A DNA stretch of 64,000 nucleotides, taken from contig NC_088789.1 of the NCBI RefSeq assembly GCF_949628265.1, positions 16,050,886 to 16,114,885 of the forward strand, given 5' to 3'. This DNA is from Cloeon dipterum. Lineage: Eukaryota; Arthropoda; Insecta; Ephemeroptera; Baetidae. Each line of letters opens with the position of its first letter. Position 1 is the stretch's first letter. Below are positions 12,801-25,200 of the stretch, one piece after another. The position numbers and the translations under genes are program-made. The notes under the pieces were generated by a model. It did not search any database, had not been told where the DNA came from, and worked only from the letters and a program-made list of their open reading frames with translations.

Positions 12801-15800
12801 ATTTAATTTTAATGATTTCTTGAATTTACGTAGACTCCCAGCCGCAGGAATGTGTCAATCGCCCGTTGCCGGCCGATTGATCAACCTTCGAGAATGAGTC
12901 TGCGTGCCTGACAAATCCGCTCTATTTCGTCCGGTCGGGTGAAAAATACCACGGCCAACCAATTTGCAACACAATTAGCTCGGATTTATCACCTAAAACG
13001 TTTGTTTCGATGGTTCAATTAATTACCGGTCCCGACTTGTACTCGTGCCAAGCAGAATTGTTCGCACGACGACGTGCAACACGACACAATAAACATTTTC
13101 TCTCACACCTGTGCGTTGCGTTTGAAGTTGGAGCAATTGTGTGGCAAGAGAGCCTTTCATCGAGGAGTTGATGAAATTAAAATCTCCAAAAGATATTTAA
13201 AATCTGTGTCAGGCAGTGTTGATATTTAAAATAATCTGCACTGCATGATCAGGGAAATGAAAATGTTGCCAAGCATGTTGAAATTTCGTTTCTCGTTACA
13301 AAGTTAGTTTGCTCATTGTCAGTAATTTCTCAGACTCGTTAAAAATCGTGAAAGCACTTTTCGCAGGAAAATAAACACAGCGCTTCTATAATCCTGTTGT
13401 TGCTCTGAGGTCTTTGGCCGATCGAGAGGGTGCGACGAGACCGTAAAGTAGCACCCAGACACTGAGATGCTGTGTTGTTTTGCTAGCGCCGCGTTGAGTA
13501 ACAACGATAAATAGCACTTTTGTTTCACTGATGTTCTGGCATTTTGACAATTTTCTCTTTTATCGTCTTAATGATCCTCGAATCACGCGCTCGAGTACGC
13601 TCTCAACAGAATTCAGAATTTTCTTTTTTCTCGAAAGTGTGGGACTTTTGAAATCGGAGCAATAGTTTGGATCAAGGAGATTCGTGAGCGCGTACACAGC
13701 ATATAATTTCAGGTTTGGTAAATTGCGCTGGAAATATCACTGTCACGGTTCAATGTCAAGGAAACGACGCTTCCCGACTGGAATTTATGAAGTGCAACAG
13801 ACGAAAAACAAGAGGTAAGACCGCAACGACCTTACAAGCCAATATATATGAACAAATGATAATTAGTGCTGAAGCCGGTTTCTGTTTTTGATATAGCGCC
13901 GACTTAAACAGGACGATACTTCTGAGAAGCCGTACGCGTCATGAGATTAAATTCAATTAGGCTCCGTCTTAAAGGACAGATATAATCATTTTACAACCAT
14001 GTGAAATTGTTTCAAACGAAGTGTCATTATAAATTTAGACAAATTACTGTCCAAAGCAATCAAAGACGTCCAGCTTAAGAAAACAATAATTAACTGCGAA
14101 ACAAAGTTTTGAGTTGATTGCTGTTTTAGAAAAAGCAAATGAACTGTTAACGCGCTAATCAAATCAGCCTTCGACACTGAATCATTCGATAATCTTGGAA
14201 ATTCCTCTTGCCAGGGCGTGAAAATTACATAATAATATACACAAACAAAGTGAGCCTTTCCTTGTCTGATTCTATCATATTTTAAACATCATGAATCACT
14301 TTACAAGATCTCTCGCGACGGGGAAGAAAGGTGCAAAAGAGGTATTAAAAAGGCCTGCGAGCGAAACATGCTAACTCGTTTCCAAACACGGTTCGCGGAA
14401 CTGAGAAATCGGCTGGAAATATCCTGACAATAAAAGCGTCTCTTCCGAAAATATTTTGCAAAATGCGCGAGGCCTGCGGGTCCGCTGCCATTTACGCGGA
14501 AATCCCCGCTGCGCGATGCTGAGTGCGAGTTTTGCTCGTTTTTGTTGCATTTCTTTCGTCACCGGCGGAGCGGCAGGTGGTAATTTGAGGAGGAAAATCA
14601 CTCTGGTAAAGCATGCAGACACACAATAATACCACGGCAATAAAATTACATAGTGGTCTTGGTGCCTCTTGTGTATCGAACGTAAAGAGAGAGAGACTCC
14701 ATGCCTGTCACTGATGCACTCAGGTAAACACGCGACAGGATGAAACAATAATAACACGATGCTGGCACACACCCTTCTAAAGTTAAGCAATAATAGCAAT
14801 AACTTAGAGGGAAATGACGCAAAATGTGTCACAAAGTAAATCAAAAAGTGACGCGTGATGTCAAACAACAGCAGGTGGATTAAAGCGCGACATAGAACGA
14901 GGAGATTAATTGAATTAATCAATAATTAACCTACATTTTGAATTTCACAGGGGAATTCTAAGAGATTTGTTTGTAAACTACAAAGAAGCACTCCTAAGGT
15001 GAATCAAAATATTCTTAAAATAGCAGAGCTTTCCGGATGTGAGAATTTAAAAAAAAGCACAGCTCAAGAGCATTTTTTAGTTTGATGAGCCATTTAAATT
15101 GTTTTAAAGAAAACAAGCAAATATTTGCTTAAGAGATGATTCCCGAAAGTATGCGTTGGAATGCCTGTTCATAAAACGCCGAAAAGCGAGCGCAGAGCGC
15201 GATGTGCGAGATTAGAAAATAAACTGCTGCGTGTTTTATGCGTGCACCAAAACTATGCTCTGTCATTAAGATGTGAGATCACAAAGCAGCCAACAGGCAC
15301 GCCAAAGAATATGTACAAATATAGCAAGAGGAAATTAGGGTGCAGTTAAAAATAAAAAAATAAAATCGCCTGGCATTTGAACAGGTGGACCACCGTTTTG
15401 AGGAATTCAAGAGTCGCTTTAAAAAACATAACGTGTCGTTTTGATTCGCATTTCACCCACGCTGAAGAGGAGATGTATAGATAATGGCGTGAGAGCAAAA
15501 AAAAGTTCTAGAAAGATTGAACGGCAAGCGGTGATCAAATTATCGCGTGAGCGAATCATAGACGCACAAACAAACAAATAAGGATCCGCACCGCTCGTAA
15601 AGAGGAAAAGAGCAGCGACGCGTCGTTTGGTTCACTTGCTCGATCTTGCGGTGGAACTCGACTTTTCCACGCACTGCTCAAGCTGATCCGATTTTCATTG
15701 CGTGACGAATCGTCAATTGGAGCGGCATCCGCGGCGCCGCTCAATTTCTTTTCGGCCGAGAAAAAGATCAGGTGGAACAACCGAATCGTGCGTGCATGTG

Positions 15801-16445
15801 ACTGGTAAAAACAGGTATTTTCCGAAACGCAAAAAACACGAAAATAATACAGCGCCGTGAATCACTCTAATGAAAATAAACTTTAAAAATTTAAGTTAAA
15901 ACTTTTAATTTTAAGAGCCAATTGAAGCGGATGCGGCTAATTAGACATGTCTATAGCCGCGCCCTTTAATTACTTTTTTGAGCTGAAGATTAACCGGCCA
16001 AGTTGTCAGGCGGCGTTGTAACATAATGCCTGGTTGCCGATTAACTGACGGCAATTCAAGTCACTTCAAGACCGCAGTGGATAATTAATATTGACCAGAA
16101 GAGAGAAAAGCGTTGCTACTTTTTAATTTTAAAATCAAATTCAAAAATGATTTCAAGTAGTATTACTATCGGAGAGCCTTTTAATCAAACAGATGAGAAA
16201 AAACGATTTATGTTAATTTTTAAGAATTCTGCAAGGGATCTTATCAGTTTGTAATTAGTTTGATTATCGTGAGAAAAAGGAAGCATAAAAAGTTTTATAT
16301 ATTTTATCAGTCATGAGAAAATTGATAAAGTAGCATCTGTTTTATAAAATCATGAAAGGCTTAAAATTAGTTAAATATTGCTTCTCATTTAGAAAATAAA
16401 TTAAGCAATTTTGAGGAACAGATTAAGGAAAAAGAGGTTACTCAC
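9843..16445 (-). other. Probable large 5' intron of the aquaporin gene
   Basis: About 6.6 kb between the acceptor abutting the aquaporin ATG and the donor GTGAGT of the proposed noncoding first exon. It contains many short, overlapping open frames on both strands without family features. A GC- and CpG-richer patch at about 12180-12570 contains a possible donor (minus strand, CCCAG followed by GTGTGT at about 12390) and could be an alternative first exon, but this is weak. Confidence 0.4.
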
Positions 16446-16601
16446 TTTTGATTTGTGTTGTTGAGTGGGATTCGAGTGCTGAATAGGCCAAACCACTGGC
16501 TGGGCAGTTGAAACCACCAACGGCACTGAGCGAGGGTTCCGCGCGTGCGACCGACAGAAAGCAATTTGTCCCTTTGCAGTCCGAGCACTCGGCGTTATAT
16601 A
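16446..16601 (-). promoter_or_regulatory. TATA promoter and noncoding first exon, probably of the aquaporin gene
   Basis: On the minus strand a clear TATA box (TATATAA, 16601 to 16595) stands about 25-30 bases before a predicted start near 16570. The following transcript segment reaches a strong donor, AAAA followed by GTGAGT, at 16446/16445. The aquaporin coding exon begins with an acceptor CAG directly before its ATG and so needs a noncoding first exon on this strand; this is the best candidate upstream. The link between the two is inferred. Confidence 0.5.
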
Positions 16602-19600
16602 GCTCCCCCTCCTAGTCGCGCATCGCGGCCGATAGCTAGGCTCTCTGTAGCACCCAACTTGCAAGCGTTGAGCATCCTTTGCTCCGTGTGCACCAACATC
16701 GTTGGCTCAGTTTTCCCAGTTCCTGTTGAACGCACGTCAACTTCCTGGAATTTCGTCATCCTCACAAAAAGACTGTGATTTTAGGTTTGCGGCGAAAATT
16801 TTCCCAAAGAATCACCAGAACACGCGCTGCACTGAAAATATTTCCTAATGTGGAAAACGCTTTCAAAAACCACGGACCTAAATGCTTCCAAGTCATGTGC
16901 TACCGCCTGTGAAACTAAATATCCCCGGATATGTGTGGCTATTTTCGAAATTTTATGTTCAACGGTATGCCACATTTTTAAAACAATTTAACCAGACTTT
17001 TGTGACTAGACTTACGAAGTTGGTCTCCCGGTTTGTTTGGTGTCAAATGTAGAACATTTTTCTCGCCAATTTTGGGATCTACCTCAATTCCCTGAAAATT
17101 CGTCCCTGAAAAAAGTCTTTTCAATGACCACAAACTTAGAGCCCCTGCGTAAAATAAACAATTGTATGAACATTATAGGGTGCGACATAGGAATATTAGG
17201 GCAACCTCCCTAGCTATTCTATTTCGTCCAAATCCGAGGACCCATGCCAGCAGTGTGTCCACAGTGTTTATTTTAAGCCTGATCGATTTTCCCTGTTCTG
17301 ATATTTTGTTGCTATTTTTTGGATATTGTGATGTCTGGGGTAAATTAACCCTGCTGGCCCACAATAAACGTAATTTTGAATCTAAATCATTTTATTAATG
17401 AGAACTTTGTGTTGGATGACAAAATTGAAACTCAAGGAAAACAAATTATTTTCCACAGCAAAATAAATCAAATTCAGCACAGTTCTTGAATTTGTTTTTT
17501 TTTTCATCGTCGCTTTCTGTTTGCAATTCAAAGGCGATTCAATTAATGCGAAAGTCGCGAATAGTGGCCATACAAGTTTGTTTCATGACAAATGCACATG
17601 TGGCTGATTTTGCGCACATGCAATTGTTGGCACTGAAGGTTTTATTCAATTTATGACGTCTCTTGCATAAAATAAGCTGATATTTGCCATGACCTTCCTA
17701 TGTGTTGCTGAGTGAGCTCTACTTGACAAAGAATGCGAAGCATTTTCTGCAGGTGGAATCGTATTTTTCTAATAATGACATAATTGATGTCGATTGGCTG
17801 TGGTTATCTTATTCCATATTTCCTGTCTGTCTCTCACGTCCCATCAGTTTCTTCACGTTTTCTTCTTTTGCGAATGAAAATAAAAATCCCGTGTGCCTTA
17901 TTATTACTGAAACAGCTAAAAGCCTCCAGCTAGAGAAGTCTTGCAAGAGCAAACGACCGAGAAGAGCTCATAAAACCCGGAGCAATTAACCACACCTCCC
18001 GGTTTTCGACCCAGACCGGCGTGAGCAGCGAACAATCATAAAATGAAATTTCAACTGCATCCTCCCACACACCATGCCGTCGGTGCGACCACCAAAAAGC
18101 GATTTTGTGCAAGCTGGTGTTTTTTGAAGCGGCGGCAGAACTAATTTTCTCAGAAGCAGTGCATTTTTCATACGCGCGCACTTTATGCTCGCGGAGCAGC
18201 CAAGCATCAATTTTTGGTGCGTGATTTCAAAAGAGGATTCAAAGTTGATTTCCACCGCCGCTTCCTACGATAGCATCATTTTAATAATAACCATGCTTTA
18301 CCGGATATTCTGCATTACCCTAGCCCTGCAGCTCCGGCCAGTGCACAAAGCAGAACTTGTTGTTTTTTTGTACCTGTACAAGCTTTGAGCCGGTAGAAGT
18401 GCTATGGACAAAAAGTACTTTGTGAGAACACGATGTACAACAGCACGCTGTGTGGCCGAGTGAAAACCATTTTAGCGTATCAGTCCCAAAATATGTGAAT
18501 TATATTATTAATATTTTTAAAGATAAATCCAAGAATTGTTCTTGTGTTGAAATTGAAGCTAAAATTCCAATTTTACCTGTGATAGAATTTAAGAATTTAA
18601 GGAATGCGACCGTTGTCCTGACTTGTTGTGTAATGTGTAGAACGTTTAAACAGAGGAAATGAAAATTCCATTCGGAATTAACAAATTTGATTTTAGTGTG
18701 CAGCCAGTTAAAAAGAATGAAAAAAACCATTAAGAAACTAAACATACGCATAGTAGTGCTATAAATAATCAATCTTGATTTAAGTTTCCTTGCAATTATT
18801 TAAGCCAGCTACAAAATAACCCTTTCTATACTTCTTAATCCTTTGTTTAACAGAAACCTTTCCATAACCTTTCATAAATTTTTATTTGAATCTCGCATTT
18901 CATCTATTTGTCGATGCTTCACAAAAATCGATTTTATTCGCTGAAAATTCTCAAGGGAAGAACTCGTTACTGTAATAAATATGCCCGAAACCACGTGGAA
19001 GATGATCGCGTGCGACTATATGCGCAATTTCACGTGAAATTAAATTTGCGAAGGCATCATATGCACACAATAAGAGCCGCCGCCGCCGCGTGCTACTCTC
19101 GGAGGGCGTGACACGATCCACCCATGACCTCCGTGCAGAATTAAAAGCTCTCCCGCGTTTACTTGCACATGGGTGTTTGCCATTCGCACTGCACACTCGC
19201 ACTCTCGTAGCAGCTTTCTGCGTGAGAACAGATTAACTTTATTAGTGCTAAGAGCAAGCAGCGCGCGTCTCCCTTTTGTGTCTTTATTATTAATATAACA
19301 CACGCATGGGTCGCAGAGAGTGCAAGTCACGTCTGCTGCATTGAGAACTTCCTAATCTTCTTACTGACCCCTCTAACCCCAAGGTCAAAACGGAGATCTT
19401 TTACCATCTCATGGCACTATAAATTACAACCAATATTCGGGATGTAAACAATGGTATAAAGTGAACAGTTTAATTTAGACGTGTATATATAAACGAAACG
19501 AAACGTGACATTTTACTTTTTTCAAGGGGTTGATTTCAAGGGGTCTACTGATTCAATAGACTGGTGTACATTTAATTGAATTTGCTTGACCTAATACCAA

Positions 19601-20799
19601 TTTTGTCCTCCTACCCGTGTTATTTTCTCAATGAGCATCTCCAGAAACATAATACTGAACTTGTTGGCCTTCTGAAATGAGATTTAGGGAATTAAATATT
19701 ATTTTGAGATAGAAAAATTGTTAATTTTGATAACCAAATTAAGAATTTACGATGATTTTTTATAGTGCTTGTAGCAATAGCATTGTAAAATTTCCTGCAA
19801 AAGAAAAATAGTTTGTGCTTTCGGTGCCTTTTTACATATTTTATTACTAAGCAAAGGCTATGGGGTGTCACAAATAAATTCACCACAAATTGGAAAGAAT
19901 GTTCATGATAATTAAAATTATTAAAAAGTTCTAGTTCTTTGCATGAGTCACGATGTTTTTCTTCAAATTTCCTCATCGTTTGGCTGTGCGTCAGTCAAAC
20001 TTTCGTGCCAGAGGACATGAGAATTAGCCTTTTTGCAAAACCAGAAGTGCGTAATAAGCTTAACACTCAGGGAAACGTTTAGGGGCAACTGAGGTTTCAC
20101 TATCTCGAAATTGTGGCTCATGCATTTGAGCTTCCTGTCAACAAAAATCTCGGAAGTTTTCGTCCAACGTCCGCTGCTGCATATTTACCCTGGCTTTTCT
20201 TCGCTATCTCAAATTCATTACACACACAGTCTTCTTTGGCGCAACCGCCGTCAAAATAAAACACGCACACAGCGAGATGTTTTCTTGGAAGTCGCACAGA
20301 ATGGGGAGTTACGCTTCGCGAGCCTGCACTAAACTTTAGATTTGTAGCGTGTACATGAATGAAATGATAAACTTCTAAAGCATCTGACACTGAATTGGCA
20401 ATTAATATTTCCTTTGACGGTGACGCAATGTCGCTTCTTTACACCTGCGGCTTTCCTTCTTTTTGTACCCAACGCGCAGCAAACCAAGGCCGAATACCGC
20501 CAGTTTAAATGCAAATTATATTCAATTCTTTCGTAACCCCGGTAATTTAAAGAGACCGTTCACTTATTTCTCAACTAAAATACGCGTTTTCTATTTTTGA
20601 CAGTGACAAGTTTTATACAATTATACAACATCTAACAATAAGGCATGAAATTAATAATAAAGTAAACGCGGTTTTGCATGGGTATTCAGATCTTGATGAA
20701 ATTTGGTGCTTAATTATAGATTTTGAGCTGCTTTGACACACACAAGATTAAAAATAATTTACTATGACTTTTCGAGGATATGGTTTGGGGTTAGGACTC

Positions 20800-20820
20800 A
20801 CCCCCTTCTCCAGAGGGGGT
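20800..20820. repeat. Short C/G hairpin
   Basis: The 21 bases run from ACCCCCT to AGGGGGT around a 7-base loop, a perfect 7-bp stem. There is no U-run or other context that would make it a known element. Confidence 0.4.
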
Positions 20821-22214
20821 TGGCATTTTGAGTTAAATTAACTTTTGGTCATATCGGGGCGATTTTGGTGTCGTTATAAATGTTTACTGTCACTGAAAAC
20901 TAAGAGTTAAGACTCATTTTCATCCTAGCTCACTCCACTGGTTCGTAAATCCTAAAGTTCGCAACTTTTGTTATGTCCCAAGTGATCGTTTGTAATAGAG
21001 GGTTGGTAAAAAGTAAGTTAATAATCCTCATTAATTATAACGCTAAAATCCGGATTCAAGTCTGACAAGCACGTCAACTTCACTCTCAGGGGCACGCACC
21101 GTGGTCACAAATTGAGCAAACCAACAATGGGTCATTATATTCGCTTTCCTCTGACACACACCGAGCAGAAGCGACGCCGCCGCCGCATTCTGCTTGGTGC
21201 ACTTTTGGCCGCAAAGGAGCGTTGACCTGCACTTGATGGCCCTTGATTGAATTAATTGCACCTACGAATCTCCCAAGCACGAGAGAGGAGGAAATTCGGA
21301 GAACATGATTTCTGAATTGCTGAAGAATATAACACGAGTCAGGATTAATTGCAATGTGTATTAAAAGTCTCGAAAATTTAGCTGGAAATTAATTTGATTG
21401 TGTTTTTTAAGGAAAAAATCTGCCAGTAAACGGCGAAATTTCATTATTTGATGGACTCCTGCTAGATTTAATCCTGTTTTCCAATCACTAAACTAAACGG
21501 CTTTTTATTAATTGCCCTCCTCTGTGGTTACTTGGTTTCCATGCCCAGTTTCCGACTGGTTAATGGTTAATCATGTGCTCGGTGCACCTGCACCCTCCAT
21601 ACTTTTAACATGATGTTGTTGAGACCCGGTGAGTTCATAGCCCACAGGATGTGCTGAGCAAGGGATTTAAATATACTAAAAAATTTGATAATTTTTCAAA
21701 TTAAATTATTCATGAGAAGAGCCCTTGGATGTTTTTCAAAGAATCGATTTGCAAAGGTTCGTTTTTGCACATCAAACCAATACTGTGCTGGCAATGTCAC
21801 TGAATGGTGAAATAGTTGCTATCGAGAAATCAAGTAAATTGTTGGGAGTGCTCATTAATGAAAACCTTAACGGGAGGAACAGTAGTGTTATAGTGTCGCG
21901 GCCAAACTGCGTAGTGTAACTTACTTATCTATGATAAATTATTCTTGGTGACCAAGGACACAAAAAACACACCTTTGACAGCTAAAGAACTTAATTTTTG
22001 AAGCTGGAGATAATTTTATTGAAAATTACTTACAGAAGGGAAATTTAGTTAGCTCCGAATTGTCCAAAAACCTCCTTATAGGTCTCGCCAGCTCCAGAAA
22101 AAACATATCTGCAGAGGAATTTATTCATATAGAAGAATACTGAGAGTGCTCACCTGCACAAGAGTCAGTACTAGAATATCTCCCTTATTTTTACTCGTTT
22201 CCTTTTTATATTAT

Positions 22215-22240
22215 AAGAGGATATATATATATATCCTCTT
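22215..22240. repeat. 26-bp AT-cored perfect palindrome
   Basis: AAGAGG, then an alternating AT core of 14 bases, then CCTCTT. It is followed directly by a long CT-rich strand (to about 22280). This is most simply a microsatellite next to a pyrimidine tract. Confidence 0.6.
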
Positions 22241-25200
22241 TCCCTCTCTCCTCCCTCTCCTCGCTCTCTTTTGGGGTCTCCCGCCTCATTTCGACATACC
22301 CTCATCGTTTTGTATAGCCACATCTTCTAAATCCTAGCCACCCCTCTCTTAAAGTTTCACATACCCCTTTTTTAAAGCGCACCCTGTCATGTGATCAAAG
22401 CTCCCTCCACAGTGCTCTTGCTTAAAAATTCTCTTCAACGGAGTCATCAGTCAAGTGGTGAAATATATTATATATATATTGAAATATATTATTGCATCGG
22501 ACTTTAATCCCGAGTGATAATTTGTAGCTACTTAAAAAAGGCATATATAAAAGTCTTGATTTTGTACGGTTGTTTTTCACAGTTTCGTTTTCGTCGACCT
22601 TGGAACGCGCGCAGCGTCCGTGGAATGAGACGCTGATTGCGAGTGGACGATCCTTTTGGAATCCGACGCCGTGTGTGAAAATGAAAAGAAGCGACTTGGC
22701 CCGCGGGCGCTTGGTCATCAAGGTGTGTACGCTGCGCTGTCGTGATTTTTTGTGCCTCGCTCTCGATTCTCGGCCGCTGATAATTAGACGTTGTGCCAAT
22801 CATTAGTCCCTAGACGATGCCTCAGCAGTTACGTCACCCACCGAGCAATAAAATGCACTCACATACACACACAATGCACGCATGTAACTAATTTTTGTCA
22901 CGACGCCGACCTGCGGGCGTAAATGGTGCGTACGTGCGACTATTATGCAATAATAATGCGAACAATAACACACAAAGAGCCGCAGGTGTGTAATTCACAA
23001 CTCTATTTGAGCAGGAAAGCGTGAATGATATTCAAATCGAAAACGTAAATCAATGAGATGGATATGAATTGATTTGATAATAATTTCAAACATTTGAATT
23101 TCTGAATGGGCAGCAAAGGTGAATTTAAATAAGGAAAATATAACTCGTGCTGCTCAGCAACTCTTTTGACCCCCCAGGCCTCCTCTGCAGCTTTTATGAC
23201 TGGCAGACCGAAATCATCACTGCATCAATCTGCCTCAGAGGCCATTACAGTTTCTGGATTTTTTGGTCAGACCAAGACTTAGTCTTTTACAGCCCTTTAT
23301 CAACTAATTTTTTATTTAATATTTTTATACAAAATGAGATCAATGAATCTTACCGCTCTTCCTCCCTGTCTTTACATCTGAGAAATTTAAAAAAAGTTAT
23401 AACAGCGATTCATTTTATTCTGAAGAATGTTATATGGCTTACATAGTTCAACATTGCAAATATTGTTTCTGTTTTTTAAAATGTGCCAAACTCTTTTTAA
23501 GGAGATGAAACACACGGAAAGCTCATAGAGGAAAAGGACCTTTGTATTATGAGGCAATGGTTCGCGCCGAAAAGCGGCTCCGTTACGATGACTTGTATAA
23601 CACGCTCTTCAATTAAAGAATCAAGTGCAGCAGTAGCGTGACAGACTTCAAAGTGGCTGGCCGGGTGCAGCAAAGTTTCGGCTGCACGCTAAGACTCACT
23701 TGGTCAGCATGTTTTTTATTATAAGGATAATTAAAGCATGGCATGATCCGCTGTTTCAGATTACAGCCTATAGTGAGAATCGTTTCTCAAAGGATGAAGT
23801 TACACATGTATTAATTAAGTTTAACCGGTAGGAACTTTGACATAATCTCACAATTTTAATCAAGTGTTTTTCCTGGTAGCCAGTTTAATTTGAAATAATT
23901 CCAGAAGATAATTATTTGACGAAGAACTAACACATTTTTTTTAAAAAAAATATATATACAAAGGTCAATTGTAGGATTTAAGTGCCTCTGATTATGATGA
24001 TTTTATTAACAAAAACCTGAAAAAGAGCCATTTATTAATATACCTCGTAATTATATCTGAATATTATTTCATTCTAACCAGGAAAAATAGTAAATAATCG
24101 AATCTCTTTATCCATCAAAATTTCTTAATATAGATGGCAAATATTTTGATTGAAAATATAACCATTAAGTGTGATTGATTTTATTTGAGCCCCAAAAAGG
24201 ATTTTTAAAGATAACAAAAGGAATCACCCTACGCATTAAAATGGAAATGAGCTCTTTATTAAAAGCAAGTTTACATTTTTTCCTCCTCGCTATCAGCAAA
24301 GTTCATCTCGCTCACTCAGAAGTGTATCTAAAATTCAATTCTTACTCTCGTAAAACAAGCGGAATCACGATAAAAGGAGACGAGGCTCATTTTTCACGGC
24401 CTGAGTGGAGAGGCTCTGTGTGCGAGCTTTTTTCAAACGGCGCGCCAGCATTTTCGACTGCCTGTTTATTTCGGCGGGCAATTTGCTCATGGGACTTTTA
24501 TGGAGCGTGTTATTTCGTCCCAAAGCATCACAAGAGTAGAAATAATGCTGGTGGCGAAGCCCAAGATGCTGAACTGCTTGCGGTCATTATGTATCCGCGA
24601 AAATGCCTTTTCTGCTCAAGTGTACACCTGTGCGCAAGAGTTTTCTGCTTGCGTGAAGGAAATCACTACCTAGAGCTGTCATGCAGAAAATCCGATGAAA
24701 ATTAGTAAAAACTCCAAGAAATCAAACATTTATATATTATAAAATTTAAAACCACCAATCGTTTATTTCACAGTAGACCAGGCAAATCTATTTTTGTAAT
24801 TTGGAATTTACACGTAATTTTTTACTACACATTTTCAACTCTTCATGAGAAACTCCAGAAAAGAAGTTTATGGAGCGCATTAGTAAGCAATGGAGGCTCT
24901 TTAACGAATTCCCTGTGAGAACAAATCGTAAATTTTCGACAGAAATTGCTGCAGGTAGGGATTAAGCTGAATATAAAAGATTTAACGAGACGCAATTCAA
25001 AGCGTGAGAATATTTGAATGCGTAATTGGCTTTTGCGCGAGCAACGTGTAATTTGAGTAGTAACAAGGCGATCATTATTACTCAATTATATTTTTACAAT
25101 GTAAGCATAAATAAAGCAGACTGTGCGTGCACACAGCACACACGTTCGTATGCTGGTGCTCAACAAGATTTCAAGCGACGTGCAGTCATTCAAGTCTCTC

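Noticed and set aside
14371-14922. 183-codon open frame on the - strand, rich in Leu/Phe
   Set aside because: It looks like translated AT-rich DNA, with no family features, and lies inside the proposed 5' intron of the aquaporin gene.
16401-16664. 87-codon - strand frame overlapping the aquaporin first exon
   Set aside because: It starts upstream of the TATA box, so it would not be in the predicted transcript; no domain is visible.
24175-24705. 176-codon open frame on the + strand with a hydrophobic start
   Set aside because: It has no recognisable domain, no splice or promoter support and a composition similar to neighbouring noncoding DNA; it is the longest chance frame in the coding-poor stretch.
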